A model generated the notes under the pieces. It saw nothing but the letters and a program-made list of their open reading frames with translations, ran no database searches and was not told where the DNA came from. Shown here in pieces: positions 23,691 to 32,067 of a stretch of 64,000 nt of DNA. The number at the start of each line of letters is the position of its first letter. The first letter of the stretch is position 1. The position numbers were made by a program, and so were the translations under genes. Source of the stretch: CAG-238 sp934277695 (GTDB lineage: Bacteria; Bacillota; Clostridia; Peptostreptococcales; Anaerovoracaceae); the NCBI GenBank assembly GCA_934277695.1, contig CAKQVG010000002.1, positions 236,015 to 300,014 on the forward strand. Direction: 5' to 3'.

Positions 23691-25102
23691 AGAGCAGTGA
23701 TCCGTGTACCAGATTCTTTCACGACATACAGCCACAAAACTTTGAAAATATCTGGATCAAAAGAGGCACAGGCACGCCGTTTGAAGACGATTATATTGAC
23801 ATTAATGACGCAAAACAGCGGAAGAAACTTGCAAAACTGTTCCACACATTCCGTGAAGAGGATTTTGCAGACGGAGAACCTGTGAATGAGAACGCCTTTG
23901 ATTACAAGATTTATATCGACATGGATCTTTCGGAGGAGAGCCTGACCAATTTCCTGGTGCTGGGCAGAGAGGAAGAGGCCGACGCCGATATATATTGTAT
24001 TTCCGGCGAGAACGAAGACACAAGGATCAGCGGAAAACGCATACATTCGCCGAAGCTGACGGAACTTCTCAAAGAATATGAAGAGACGAATCTGCACATA
24101 TCCTATTGGGCTGAGGCGCAGAATGCCGGCAGTATCACAGCACATATCAAGAACACAGAGTACGATAATCCGGCCCCGCACCTGACTTATAAGGAAAACT
24201 TCCGCGTTGAGCGTTATACGGGAAAGAAAGATCCATATACAGACAAGAACAGCTGGGAGACTGTACCGGAACTGAAAGACGGCAAAAACACAGGCGCAGG
24301 AGGAACTGCCAAAGGAAACGAACATCTTGCAGCCACGATAGATATTACACCAAAATACGGAGAACTGCCGGAAGGCATTTATCGACTGATTCTTCCATTT
24401 ACGCAGAAATTACAAAACGGGAAAACAATCGAACAGGAAAAATCTGCAGTCTTTGAGTGGGTGGAGAACCGTCTGCATTTTGTGGACTGGGATTTCCTGC
24501 TCTCACAGCCGGACGGAGACTTGAACGAAGAAACAAAAGACGATTTGAACAAGATTTTCAAAAATGGGAACAAAAATACGCTCTACGACTACTTTACAAG
24601 CGCATACAGCAGCCCGGATAAGATGGATTTTGTTGAATTTTTGAAATATTACCCGGCATTTGACGACAATCATGTCTGGACAGCGGAAATGAAAGAAATG
24701 TTTGAGAACTCAGAATATTGGAGTCCATACAGGAAAGACGGATGGACGCTCGATAATTACCCGGAAGGTCCTTCTTTCTATGACCCTGCGAAGATAAACG
24801 AAAGCCTTGCGTATTACGCGGGTATCACGACAGATGACATCAGAGCAAACTATACGGAGAAAAAATGGAAGACATTCTACGTGAAAGAGATTGATCGATA
24901 CGTGGTCTTTGGAGATGGCTGGACGACAGCTGAATTTATCGTTGAGGAAGGGAAAAAGTCAGGCGACACCGTTACGCTAACCGGCGAAACAATTATGTTT
25001 AAGCCGCTAAAGAGCGGGGAAATGCGTGAGTTCGGCACTTCCGTTCTGATCCTCAAGGAGAAGGACGGCAGATACCTGATTCAATCACTACAAGCAAAGT
25101 AA
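22661..25102 (+). CDS. BlaR1/MecR1-like M56 membrane metallopeptidase with non-PBP sensor domain, copy 1
   Basis: An 813-residue protein. Residues 1-345 form the M56 module: membrane helices near 3-20, 34-52, 128-145 and 325-345, and a zinc-protease HELTH at about 220-224 followed by a conserved EVYCDYDAAR stretch. In BlaR1 this protease inactivates BlaI after signal binding. The large extracytoplasmic part (about 350-813) has no SxxK/SxN/KTG penicillin-binding motifs. Instead it has a probable Ig-like segment (PKYGELPEGIYRLILPF) and other unrecognised regions. It is followed by blaI-like and a second copy, and preceded by two BlaI operators. Signal unknown. Confidence 0.88.
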   Translation: MNLFNTAILVTAAAAVVLLVKLAFGNRITPRGHMLMWILVAASVLAAPLAGILPESDFSAKTYLPQSRNTTETVWVEPYENLDARGFGIEEQGNYYTVQKDHVSMQVPFTGRTVDSDFTATVSRAKIENYVWIAGAAAVLLLMLAGTMKQKRRLKVLPCMDDANAHAELDELKKLVGIRDNTKIQIRSGADSTFLTFMGGQYVIALENGFSEEEQRQVLAHELTHLAHGDLIYNLISAFFLAAFWWNPVIWLAFRRFRRDMEVYCDYDAARKTGDKKGYAETLVRAAAGTERFILGTTSFIGGEKEISARVKALAAFKKPKTWIAVLAALALICACVCFVVNPKSSDPCTRFFHDIQPQNFENIWIKRGTGTPFEDDYIDINDAKQRKKLAKLFHTFREEDFADGEPVNENAFDYKIYIDMDLSEESLTNFLVLGREEEADADIYCISGENEDTRISGKRIHSPKLTELLKEYEETNLHISYWAEAQNAGSITAHIKNTEYDNPAPHLTYKENFRVERYTGKKDPYTDKNSWETVPELKDGKNTGAGGTAKGNEHLAATIDITPKYGELPEGIYRLILPFTQKLQNGKTIEQEKSAVFEWVENRLHFVDWDFLLSQPDGDLNEETKDDLNKIFKNGNKNTLYDYFTSAYSSPDKMDFVEFLKYYPAFDDNHVWTAEMKEMFENSEYWSPYRKDGWTLDNYPEGPSFYDPAKINESLAYYAGITTDDIRANYTEKKWKTFYVKEIDRYVVFGDGWTTAEFIVEEGKKSGDTVTLTGETIMFKPLKSGEMREFGTSVLILKEKDGRYLIQSLQAK

Positions 25103-25122
25103 AGAAAGACGAAAGGGATATT

Positions 25123-25503
25123 ATGAACAGACAAATTTCAATCAGCGATGCCGAGTGGATGATCATGAAAGCACTCTGGCAGAGCGAAGATAAAAAAATG
25201 ACATTAAAGGAAATTGCTGAAGCGGTTGCGGATTCCGGCTGGAGCTACACGACCGTCCGAACGATGGTTGGAAGACTTGTGGAAAAAGAAGCGATTGCGG
25301 CCGACGAGAGCCACCCGCGCAATTTCCGCTACAGCGCGGCGGTTAGCGAGGAAGCCTGCCGCAAAGAGGAAATGAAAAGCTTTATCAACCGCATCTTCGA
25401 CGGCTCGGCGAAGCTCATGGTTTCCTCGCTGGTTTCCGGAAAAAATCTGACAAAGGAAGAACAAAAGACATTGCTTGAGATCATTGACAAAATGGAAGGT
25501 TGA
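25123..25503 (+). CDS. BlaI/MecI/CopY-family repressor
   Basis: A 126-residue winged-helix repressor, full length. Its N-terminal HTH reads ISDAEWMIMKALWQ, then LKEIAEAV and WSYTTVRTMVGRLVEKEAI; the C-terminal half is the dimerisation domain that M56 proteases usually cleave. It sits between two BlaR1-like genes, 20 bases after the first and 19 before the second, and should bind the two TACA-N2-TGTA dyads at 22589-22629. No beta-lactamase gene is near, so its regulon probably lies elsewhere or concerns another envelope stress. Confidence 0.92.
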   Translation: MNRQISISDAEWMIMKALWQSEDKKMTLKEIAEAVADSGWSYTTVRTMVGRLVEKEAIAADESHPRNFRYSAAVSEEACRKEEMKSFINRIFDGSAKLMVSSLVSGKNLTKEEQKTLLEIIDKMEG

Positions 25504-25522
25504 CAGCAAAGGGGGATTTGCG

Positions 25523-27988
25523 ATGAACTTATTCAACACCGCAATTGTGGTTACAGCGGCGGCAGCGGTAGTGCTGCTTGTGAAGCTGGCATTTGGAAAC
25601 AGGATAACACCGAGGGGGCATATGCTCATGTGGATACTGGTAGCAGCGAGCGTTCTTGCTGCGCCGCTTGCGGGGATTTTGCCGGAAAGCGATTTTTCCG
25701 CTAAGACCTATCTGCCGCAGAGCCACAACACGACGGAGACCGTGTGGGTGGAGCCATATGAAAATTTGGATGTCAGAGGCTTTGGAATCGAGGAACAGGG
25801 AAATTACTACACCGTGCAGAAAGATCATGTCAGCATGCAGGTGCCGTTTACGGGCAAGACGGTTGGCAGCGACTTTGCGGCGACGGTGTCGAGAGCGAAA
25901 ATTGAAAACTATGTTTGGATTGCAGGCACAGCAGCGGTGCTTCTTCTGATGCTGGCAGGAACGATGAAGCAAAAGCATAGGCTGAAAGCTTTGCCGTGCA
26001 TGGATGATGCGAACGCACTCGCTGAGCTTGAAAAATTAAAAAAACTCGTCGGAATCCGCGACACCGCAAAAATACAGATTCGAAGCGGCGCGGACTCGAC
26101 ATTCCTTACATTCATGGGCGGACAGTATGTAATTGCCTTAGAGGACGGATATACGGACGAAGAACGCCGCAGGGTGCTGGCGCACGAACTGACGCACCTT
26201 GTACACGGCGACTTAATCTATAATTTGATTTCGGCATTTTTCCTTGCCGCATTTTGGTGGAACCCGGTGATTTGGCTTGCGTTTCGCAGATTCAGACGCG
26301 ACATGGAAGTTTACTGCGACTATGATGCGGTGCGAAAGACGGGAGATAAGAAGGGCTATGCTGAGACTTTGGTGAGAGCGGCGGCAGGAACGGAGCGATT
26401 CATCCTCGGCACGACATCTTTTATCGGCGGAGAGAAGGAAGTGAGCGCAAGAGTAAAGGCACTGGCAGCTTTCAAGAAACCGAAGACATGGATTGCAATC
26501 CTTGCGGTTTTGGCACTGACAGCGGCCTGCGTTTCGCTGATTACAAACCCAAGGACGGATGCGGGGCTGTGCCAAAAATATTTTTCGAGCCTCAAGGCAG
26601 ACAACGTGGTATATATGTACCTGTATCAAAAGGAAACGGAAATCATCGGAATCGGGGAGAAAGAAGAAATACAGAAGCTTTTGGAACTTTTCGGGACTTT
26701 GAAGAAAGAAGATTTTGCGGAGACTGCAGACAGCGCTGACGGCGAATATACAGATACATTGGTACTGCGGCTCAAAAATGGAGAAAAACTCGAGCTTCGC
26801 GGCGATATGGGTGAGGGCAGCGGTCTTTACTACATCGCAAAGTATACCGAAGAATCTTACGAAGAAAACGGAATCAACGGGCACTGGCTTACCTGCCCGC
26901 AGATAGGCAGCCTATTGCAGGAATATTATCAAACAAATCTGCATATGGACTTGGGCGCAAGCGGGGGACTTATGGAGGAGGTTTATCTTCACATCAGAAA
27001 CACAGGCAGGAGCGAGTACAATGAAACCCTGCGGTATGATGATAGGTATCGTGTGGAGCAATATACGGGAAATACGGAGATTTCAAGCGGAGACGGTTCT
27101 GCCCGGATTCTCTACGAAGATGACGCATCAAACTGGGAGATGCTGGAGCCCATTGATTCGACGGACAAGGAGGATGAGCAGAACCAATATGAGCTGAAAG
27201 CGGGTGAGTCGACGGGACAATATATTTCACTCCGCAGGGATTATGGAATGCTTCCGACGGGAATCTATCGAATTACCAAGACCTTTACGCAGGAACTGGC
27301 ATCGGGTGCAATTACAAAGGAATGCAGCACGATATTTCAGGGAGAAGCGTATGCTTTAAGCAAGGAAGAATGGACGGAACTGCTTGCTGCGCCGGACGGC
27401 GAACTGTCAGATGAAGTTCTCGTGAATCTTGACAACAAATTCTATGGATACAGTCCGTATGGCGGATTCGGTGGATTAAATTACAACACGAACACGATGT
27501 ATTGCTTCCTTTCGAGCAAATACAGCAGCCCGGAAAAGCTGGATTTTAAAAAGTTCCTTCAGTACTATCCGCAGTTCGACGCCTTTCTTGAGTGGACGCC
27601 GGAACTCAAGAAAAAGTTTGAGGCTTCCGAGTTTTGGCGGGAATATCGGGAGCAGGGAATTACCGTTGATACCTCACCTGCACCTGTACGGCTGTATAAG
27701 CCTGAGATTATCAATGAAGGGCTTGAGTATTACACCGGTATCGGTCTGGATGAAATAAAGGCAAACAATACGCAGGAATATTGGGACAGCATTTATGTAA
27801 AAGAAATTGACCGATTCGTAAACTTTACAAGTGATGCCGGAGGATGGACGTTTGAACCGGAAAGGGGAACAAAGAAGGACGGCATCGTGATGCTGTACGG
27901 CGCTCCTCGCAAAGATGGAAGCCGGAACGTACTGACCCTCAAAGAAAAGGACGGGCGATATTTAATTCAATCGTTTGTGAAAGAATAA
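25523..27988 (+). CDS. BlaR1-like M56 membrane metallopeptidase with divergent sensor domain, copy 2
   Basis: An 821-residue paralogue of the gene at 22661. The first about 340 residues, including HELTH (near 221-225), are almost identical in protein and DNA, while the extracytoplasmic part is recognisably related but strongly diverged (different spacing, longer insert around GGFGGLNYNTNTMY). It also lacks transpeptidase motifs. The start at 25523 follows AAAGGGGGA; a longer in-frame start would overlap blaI. The arrangement suggests two receptors with different ligands reporting to one BlaI repressor. A terminator follows. Confidence 0.88.
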   Translation: MNLFNTAIVVTAAAAVVLLVKLAFGNRITPRGHMLMWILVAASVLAAPLAGILPESDFSAKTYLPQSHNTTETVWVEPYENLDVRGFGIEEQGNYYTVQKDHVSMQVPFTGKTVGSDFAATVSRAKIENYVWIAGTAAVLLLMLAGTMKQKHRLKALPCMDDANALAELEKLKKLVGIRDTAKIQIRSGADSTFLTFMGGQYVIALEDGYTDEERRRVLAHELTHLVHGDLIYNLISAFFLAAFWWNPVIWLAFRRFRRDMEVYCDYDAVRKTGDKKGYAETLVRAAAGTERFILGTTSFIGGEKEVSARVKALAAFKKPKTWIAILAVLALTAACVSLITNPRTDAGLCQKYFSSLKADNVVYMYLYQKETEIIGIGEKEEIQKLLELFGTLKKEDFAETADSADGEYTDTLVLRLKNGEKLELRGDMGEGSGLYYIAKYTEESYEENGINGHWLTCPQIGSLLQEYYQTNLHMDLGASGGLMEEVYLHIRNTGRSEYNETLRYDDRYRVEQYTGNTEISSGDGSARILYEDDASNWEMLEPIDSTDKEDEQNQYELKAGESTGQYISLRRDYGMLPTGIYRITKTFTQELASGAITKECSTIFQGEAYALSKEEWTELLAAPDGELSDEVLVNLDNKFYGYSPYGGFGGLNYNTNTMYCFLSSKYSSPEKLDFKKFLQYYPQFDAFLEWTPELKKKFEASEFWREYREQGITVDTSPAPVRLYKPEIINEGLEYYTGIGLDEIKANNTQEYWDSIYVKEIDRFVNFTSDAGGWTFEPERGTKKDGIVMLYGAPRKDGSRNVLTLKEKDGRYLIQSFVKE

Positions 27989-27998
27989 AAAGGCACAC

Positions 27999-28036
27999 AA
28001 AAGCCGCTCCCACGCGAGGGAAGCGGCTTTTGCCAA
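27999..28036. terminator. Bidirectional intrinsic terminator
   Basis: AAAAGCCGCT (27999-28008) pairs with AGCGGCTTTT (28022-28031) around a 13-base loop. The A-run/T-run flanks let it work for the BlaR1-like operon and for the convergent anti-sigma gene. Confidence 0.8.
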
Positions 28037-28049
28037 TTAAGAATGCGAT

Positions 28050-29243
28050 TTATCCGTTAAACCGGCCGTCATAGGTAGGCATGCCCGCAATATATTCATC
28101 GGCGATGGCAGGAACATAGTAGGCTGCATAGGTCTTGAGCCCGTTATCGGTGTCCGGCGCATATTCATCGGAAAGCAGAACATAGAAACGGTAATACGGC
28201 AGCAGCATCTCGTCCGAAGAACCGCTGCGGTAGACCAGTTCGACTTTGCCTATGAATTCCTTGCCCGGAAATTCTGCGGGAGCGCTGGTCTGATATTGCC
28301 CCGAAATCAGCCGCTCCGTTGCTTCCTCGGCGGTGATAATCGGATAATCTCCGATTTTTTCCGCAACAGCCAGTGCGTCATAAAGATAGATGCCATAAAG
28401 CTTTCCTGTTTCGCTTGGCGAAAAGAATGCATAGCGAAGGTTGTAATTGAGGATATCCTGTGTTTCATCACCTGCCGCATCATAAACGATATAGCGGCGG
28501 TCAAAATTCCCATAGATGTCATAGCCTCCATAGGATAGCAGCTTCGGCTCCGCGAAATTCAGAAGATCTGCGTAGCGCTCACTCAGGTAGGCGAGAACTT
28601 CTTCCGCGTCGGCATCGGTTTTGCCGCTGTAAGTGAAAGTATATTCTTCCGGAAGCGCAAGCCCGTCATTAGGAAGCAGGTAAACGATATTTCCATTTGT
28701 ACTGACCCGAAGCTCTCCATTGTCGGTCTCGGCGTGAATCTCGGTCGGAGCAGTGGAAGAAGCATCCGAAGTATAGTCCTCTTCGGTAAGCACCGTCGTC
28801 GAAAGAATTTTTAGCTTCAGCGCAGATGCCGCAGAGTCGAGGCGTTCTCTCATTTCCGCTTCGTTAAGTCCGAGAGGAATGCCTGCATGGGTTGCGTCAT
28901 AGAAACCGTTTTTGTATACGGGAAGTGCTGTGATTTGGCTGCTTTCAGACCAAGGATTTTCATTCTTCAGCTCCGATATATCGTGATAAAAATACCCCTC
29001 GAATCCCATTCCGCCGACCGCAAGCTCAGGTATCGTGATTGGCGGAAGCCCCGATAGGTCGGTCTGTGAAGGCTCATTTTGCTGCCCGATTGCGATGAGT
29101 CCTGCGATTGCAAGGCAGAGGCAGGCTGCGGCGGCTCCGCACTTTATCCAAATGCTTTTTTTCTTCTTCGGCATGATGTCCGCCGCTTCCACATAGGCAG
29201 GCTCAATCAGCTCCATCTTATCTAAAAAATCTTGTCCTCTCAT
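28050..29243 (-). CDS. Membrane-anchored putative anti-sigma/sensor protein
   Basis: A 397-residue protein: a short cytoplasmic N-terminus (1-30, EPAYVEAADIMPKKKK), one membrane helix (about 31-52), and a large extracytoplasmic domain without recognised catalytic motifs. Its start overlaps the ECF sigma factor stop (ATGA, 29240-29243), the classic sigma/anti-sigma arrangement, so it probably holds the sigma factor and senses an envelope signal. I do not recognise a named family for the outer domain. The anti-sigma role is inferred from coupling and topology. Confidence 0.7.
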   Translation of the reverse strand: MRGQDFLDKMELIEPAYVEAADIMPKKKKSIWIKCGAAAACLCLAIAGLIAIGQQNEPSQTDLSGLPPITIPELAVGGMGFEGYFYHDISELKNENPWSESSQITALPVYKNGFYDATHAGIPLGLNEAEMRERLDSAASALKLKILSTTVLTEEDYTSDASSTAPTEIHAETDNGELRVSTNGNIVYLLPNDGLALPEEYTFTYSGKTDADAEEVLAYLSERYADLLNFAEPKLLSYGGYDIYGNFDRRYIVYDAAGDETQDILNYNLRYAFFSPSETGKLYGIYLYDALAVAEKIGDYPIITAEEATERLISGQYQTSAPAEFPGKEFIGKVELVYRSGSSDEMLLPYYRFYVLLSDEYAPDTDNGLKTYAAYYVPAIADEYIAGMPTYDGRFNG

Positions 29244-29800
29244 ATAGTGTAACCCCCTTTTTCAAGATGTTCCCGAAGCTTTTTCCGGCAGCGGAAGAGT
29301 GTGGTTTTCACACTGCTTTCGGATAGAGAAAATCGCCTGGAAATGTCGGCAACGGAGTCCAGATACCAGTAGCGGCGAATGAAGATATTGCGCTTCGTAA
29401 CGCTTAAGGTACCGAGAAATGCATTGAGCATCTCCTGAAAGGCAATGTCGTCGATACGGCATTGCGCGTCATCGGGAGCGGGAATGCACTGCTCAAGCTC
29501 CGTGCTGAGCTCGCACAGAAATGCGCTGCGCTTCAGCCTGCTGCGGTCGCGGCAGAAGTTTAAGGAAAGGTGGCGGGCAATTCGCGCAAGAAACGCAAAC
29601 AAATAGGTTCTCGGCTCGTGCGGCGGAATTGAGTTCCACGCTTCCATATAAGTATCGTTTTCGCATTCCTCGGCGGTCTGCATATCTTTGACGATGCTGT
29701 ACGACAGGGCACGCAGGCGGTTTCCGTATTTCTCACTGCTTTCTTTTACTGCCGTTTCGTCCCGCAGTAAAAATAAGTCAACAATTCTGCTGTCGTCCAA
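29240..29800 (-). CDS. ECF-type RNA polymerase sigma factor with TTG start
   Basis: A 186-residue sigma factor with region 2 (about 15-85: YSIVKDMQTAEECENDTYMEAWNSIPP) and region 4 (about 125-180: YWYLDSVADISRRFSLSESSVKTTLFRCRKKLREHL). No ATG or GTG fits the reading frame at the N-terminus; the best start is TTG at 29800, nine bases after GAGGAG, which would keep expression low. Its last codons overlap the membrane protein gene downstream. The second ECF system in this window; the target promoters are not identified. Confidence 0.88.
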   Translation of the reverse strand: MDDSRIVDLFLLRDETAVKESSEKYGNRLRALSYSIVKDMQTAEECENDTYMEAWNSIPPHEPRTYLFAFLARIARHLSLNFCRDRSRLKRSAFLCELSTELEQCIPAPDDAQCRIDDIAFQEMLNAFLGTLSVTKRNIFIRRYWYLDSVADISRRFSLSESSVKTTLFRCRKKLREHLEKGGYTI

Positions 29801-29923
29801 GGGGAATCATCTCCTCTCATTTTGTATTGAAGGCCTTCACCCTGATAAGCACCGTTTCGGGCGGGCAGGTTACACTTTTTTGAAAGTATTATAGCAAAAT
29901 TTTGCAGAGACAGCAAACGGGCG

Positions 29924-29957
29924 AAAAAAACAGGCACCCGTTTTTCACGAATGCCTG
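29924..29957 (-). terminator. Intrinsic terminator of the 39-aa ORF
   Basis: On the minus strand CAGGCA (29952-29957) pairs with TGCCTG (29931-29936), followed by seven T residues (29924-29930). It ends transcription about 10 bases after the stop of the small ORF. Confidence 0.65.
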
Positions 29958-29966
29958 CCATAGCGA

Positions 29967-30086
29967 TTAAAGTGTCACATACGCTACCAAAGCGATTTTT
30001 TCCTTGTGACCTTTGTTGATTTTTTCCTCAGCTTCCGTAATTGCACTGAGATCCACGCCCTCGAGCGTCGCAAGTGTTGGTTTCAT
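29967..30086 (-). CDS. Unrecognised 39-residue small protein
   Basis: A short ORF of 39 codons, MKPTLATLEGVDL at the N-terminus and ending VAYVTL. Support for its being real: a near-perfect AAGGAGGTG ribosome site eight bases before ATG, and an intrinsic terminator just after the stop. Sequence is charged in the middle (AITEAEEKINKGHKEK) with a hydrophobic C-terminus. It has no signal peptide or Cys. I do not recognise a family. It could be a small regulator, a peptide precursor or a toxin. Confidence 0.55.
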   Translation of the reverse strand: MKPTLATLEGVDLSAITEAEEKINKGHKEKIALVAYVTL

Positions 30087-30152
30087 TTTTATCACCTCCT
30101 TGCTATCATCTGCATTTTTTAGTAAAATACAATAGGAAAAAAGGAGAAAGCT

Positions 30153-30419
30153 ATGAAATATTTTCTTTATTATTTAATTGCAATCAATCTTATTACATTT
30201 TTCGCATTCGGAATTGATAAACGAAAGGCAGAAAAAGGCGCGTGGCGGACGAAAGAATCTACGCTTCTGGGACTTGCGGCAATCGGAGGCTCCGTAGGCG
30301 CGTTGCTCGGAATGAACGCTTTCAGGCATAAAACAAAGCATAAAAAATTCACCATCGGCGTGCCTGCAATTCTCATCCTGCAGGCAGCACTGATGGTGTG
30401 GTGGTTCTTTTTTAAGTAA
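30153..30419 (+). CDS. DUF1294 small membrane protein
   Basis: An 88-residue membrane protein with three hydrophobic segments and the DUF1294 hallmarks: FGIDKRKAEKGAWRTKE after the first helix, LLGLAAIGGSVGALLGM, and the FRHKTKHKKF basic loop. Members are widespread, usually single genes of unknown function. Good AAAAGGAGAAAG ribosome site. It ends five bases from the convergent exonuclease gene. Confidence 0.88.
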   Translation: MKYFLYYLIAINLITFFAFGIDKRKAEKGAWRTKESTLLGLAAIGGSVGALLGMNAFRHKTKHKKFTIGVPAILILQAALMVWWFFFK

Positions 30420-30424
30420 CGGTA

Positions 30425-31369
30425 TCAGGCATTCAGCGGATTGTCACGCATGAAGCGGACAAGCAGCGCCTGTGTAAGCTCGTTGATTTCCATTGGATTG
30501 GTCAGCTGAGCCTTCAATCCGCGAACCGGAAGCTCAATTGCGAAACTGCGGTCCGGCGCAAAGGTACAGTTGTATGGCATATCCGGCGTGCTGCAGGCAC
30601 AAAACGACAGCTGCGGTCCGCAGTATGTTCCGCTTGCCGAAAGCGCACCCGCCGTGACCTTGATGCTTTTTACATGAAGGTTCGGCCATCCGTTTTCGCC
30701 TTTAATCGGAAAGCCAAGCCGGTTCATCGCCGCATGGATATCCGTCTGCAGAATCACCGGGAAAATTTTATAAAGCTGAAGAAGGTCGTCATGGTTGTGA
30801 AGAAGTATTTTTTCACGCAGGGCGTCCTTTTGTATTTCATCGCGGCATTTCTCAAACTCTTTATAGAGCAGAACACTTTCCCCGCCCGAGATTTCATCAT
30901 CGCGGCTTGGGGCAAGACCCATGTAGCGTTCTATGTTTTTCTGCCGGAGACTGCCGATGGTATCGCGAAGGCTGCTGTAATGCCGCAGGAACAGAAGCAG
31001 ATCAAGATTGAACGGCCGGATGCAATAGTCATCAAAGCCGAGTTTTGATGCCCGTTCGTACACATACGGGATATCGAAGTATCTGCCGTTATAGGTTAGA
31101 ATACAGTCAAAATTTGAAAGTTCGTTTTCAAGCTCCGCAAGCAGCAAGCGCTCTTCCTCTGCCTTGCTCGTTTCCGCAAAAAGCTGGCGGACATGACAGA
31201 TTCCGTCCGGTTCGACTCCCATGATTCCGGCAAGTATCATCGGATTGTATTTGGGATACAGCCCGAGCGTTTCGATGTCAAAGACGCCAAGACGCATGCC
31301 GCCTAAATATCGCTGCAAAATTTTGGAGTTAAAATATTCACTCTGATGCGTGTAATCGTATATTTCCAT
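30425..31369 (-). CDS. YprB-like ribonuclease H-fold exonuclease
   Basis: A 314-residue protein with a DnaQ/RNase H-like exonuclease fold of the YprB type: FDIETLGLYPKYNPMILAGIMG near residue 30 carries the first D-x-E metal ligands, FDCILTYNGRYFDIPYV the second Asp region, and a later HNHDDLLQLY the H-x4-D-type ending. It likely degrades single-stranded nucleic acid; the substrate is unknown. I start at 31369 because AAAGGGA precedes that ATG by seven bases, whereas the in-frame ATG at 31393 has no properly spaced site. The leader (31399-31488) has two strong hairpins. Confidence 0.78.
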   Translation of the reverse strand: MEIYDYTHQSEYFNSKILQRYLGGMRLGVFDIETLGLYPKYNPMILAGIMGVEPDGICHVRQLFAETSKAEEERLLLAELENELSNFDCILTYNGRYFDIPYVYERASKLGFDDYCIRPFNLDLLLFLRHYSSLRDTIGSLRQKNIERYMGLAPSRDDEISGGESVLLYKEFEKCRDEIQKDALREKILLHNHDDLLQLYKIFPVILQTDIHAAMNRLGFPIKGENGWPNLHVKSIKVTAGALSASGTYCGPQLSFCACSTPDMPYNCTFAPDRSFAIELPVRGLKAQLTNPMEINELTQALLVRFMRDNPLNA

Positions 31370-31398
31370 GTCAAAATCCCTTTCTTGATTCATGCCTT

Positions 31399-31524
31399 AA
31401 AACAAAATAGACTGCAGGGGAGCAGTCTACTTTGTTCAAAAGGGGTATTTTGGATTTGAGATTATGAGGTTATCAGGGGGGATAACCACGCTCTTATTAT
31501 AGATAAAAAAATGAAAAAATGCAA
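31399..31524 (-). promoter_or_regulatory. Promoter and two-hairpin leader of the exonuclease gene
   Basis: Minus strand: -35 TTGCAT (31519-31524), 17-base spacer, -10 TATAAT (31496-31501). The transcribed leader of about 120 bases contains two perfect hairpins. The first has a GGTTATC/GATAACC stem and CCCCCT loop; the second has an 8-bp TAGACTGC/GCAGTCTA stem extended by AACAAA/TTTGTT around a TCCCCT loop, and is followed by a U-rich stretch, so it resembles an attenuator. A third CCCCT lies unpaired between them. Class unrecognised. Confidence 0.6.
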
Positions 31525-31692
31525 GTGTTTCTGTGAAAAAAATGTGAAAAAACTTATTTTTTTACGAATTTTTGAAAAATTTGTCGATAAATTTTTGGAA
31601 ACTCGTGGCAAAAATAAGGTATAATCGATAAAACGGCCTGAGAGGGCAGTGTGTATTACATCAATAAAAGAAATTTCACAGGAGGATAAGCA

Positions 31693-31953
31693 ATGGAAAT
31701 TTTAAAAGTATCAGCGAAATCAAATCCGAATTCGGTAGCAGGGGCACTGGCAGGTGTTTTGAGAGAAAAGGGCGGAGCCGAAATACAGGCAATCGGAGCC
31801 GGGGCACTGAACCAGGCAATCAAATCGGTAGCGATTGCAAGAGGATTCGTGGCCCCAAGCGGAATCGACCTTGTGTGCGTTCCGGCATTTACCGACATCG
31901 AAATAGAAGGAGAGGAAAGGACCGCAATAAAGCTTATTGTTGAGCCTCGATAA
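31693..31953 (+). CDS. spoVS: Stage V sporulation protein S
   Basis: An 86-residue protein matching SpoVS over its full length (MEILKVSAKSNPNSVAGALAG, then GAGALNQAIKSVAIARGFVAPSG). In Bacillus it is needed for passage through stage V of sporulation and affects septum formation; the Alba-like fold suggests nucleic-acid binding. It also occurs in non-sporulating species. Monocistronic, with GGAGG upstream and a terminator downstream. The 31525-31692 upstream region is AT-rich with TATAAT at about 31619-31624 and a near-match to a Spo0A box (TGTCGAT, about 31580). Confidence 0.95.
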   Translation: MEILKVSAKSNPNSVAGALAGVLREKGGAEIQAIGAGALNQAIKSVAIARGFVAPSGIDLVCVPAFTDIEIEGEERTAIKLIVEPR

Positions 31954-31966
31954 TTCGATAAAACAG

Positions 31967-32017
31967 GAGTCCGCACACGGGTGATAATACTCTCTCCGAT
32001 GCGGGCTCTTTTCTTTT
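31967..32017 (+). terminator. Intrinsic terminator after spoVS
   Basis: A 9-bp stem (31967-31975 with 32000-32008, one G-U pair) with a long loop, followed by TTTTCTTTT. Confidence 0.75.
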
Positions 32018-32067
32018 GCCTTAAAATATGCTAATATTACCGCAGAACGAAATTTTGGAGGACAGAT

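Noticed and set aside
22661..27988. Beta-lactam resistance locus
   Set aside because: BlaR1/BlaI homologues are present, but the receptors lack a penicillin-binding domain and there is no beta-lactamase or mecA-like gene.
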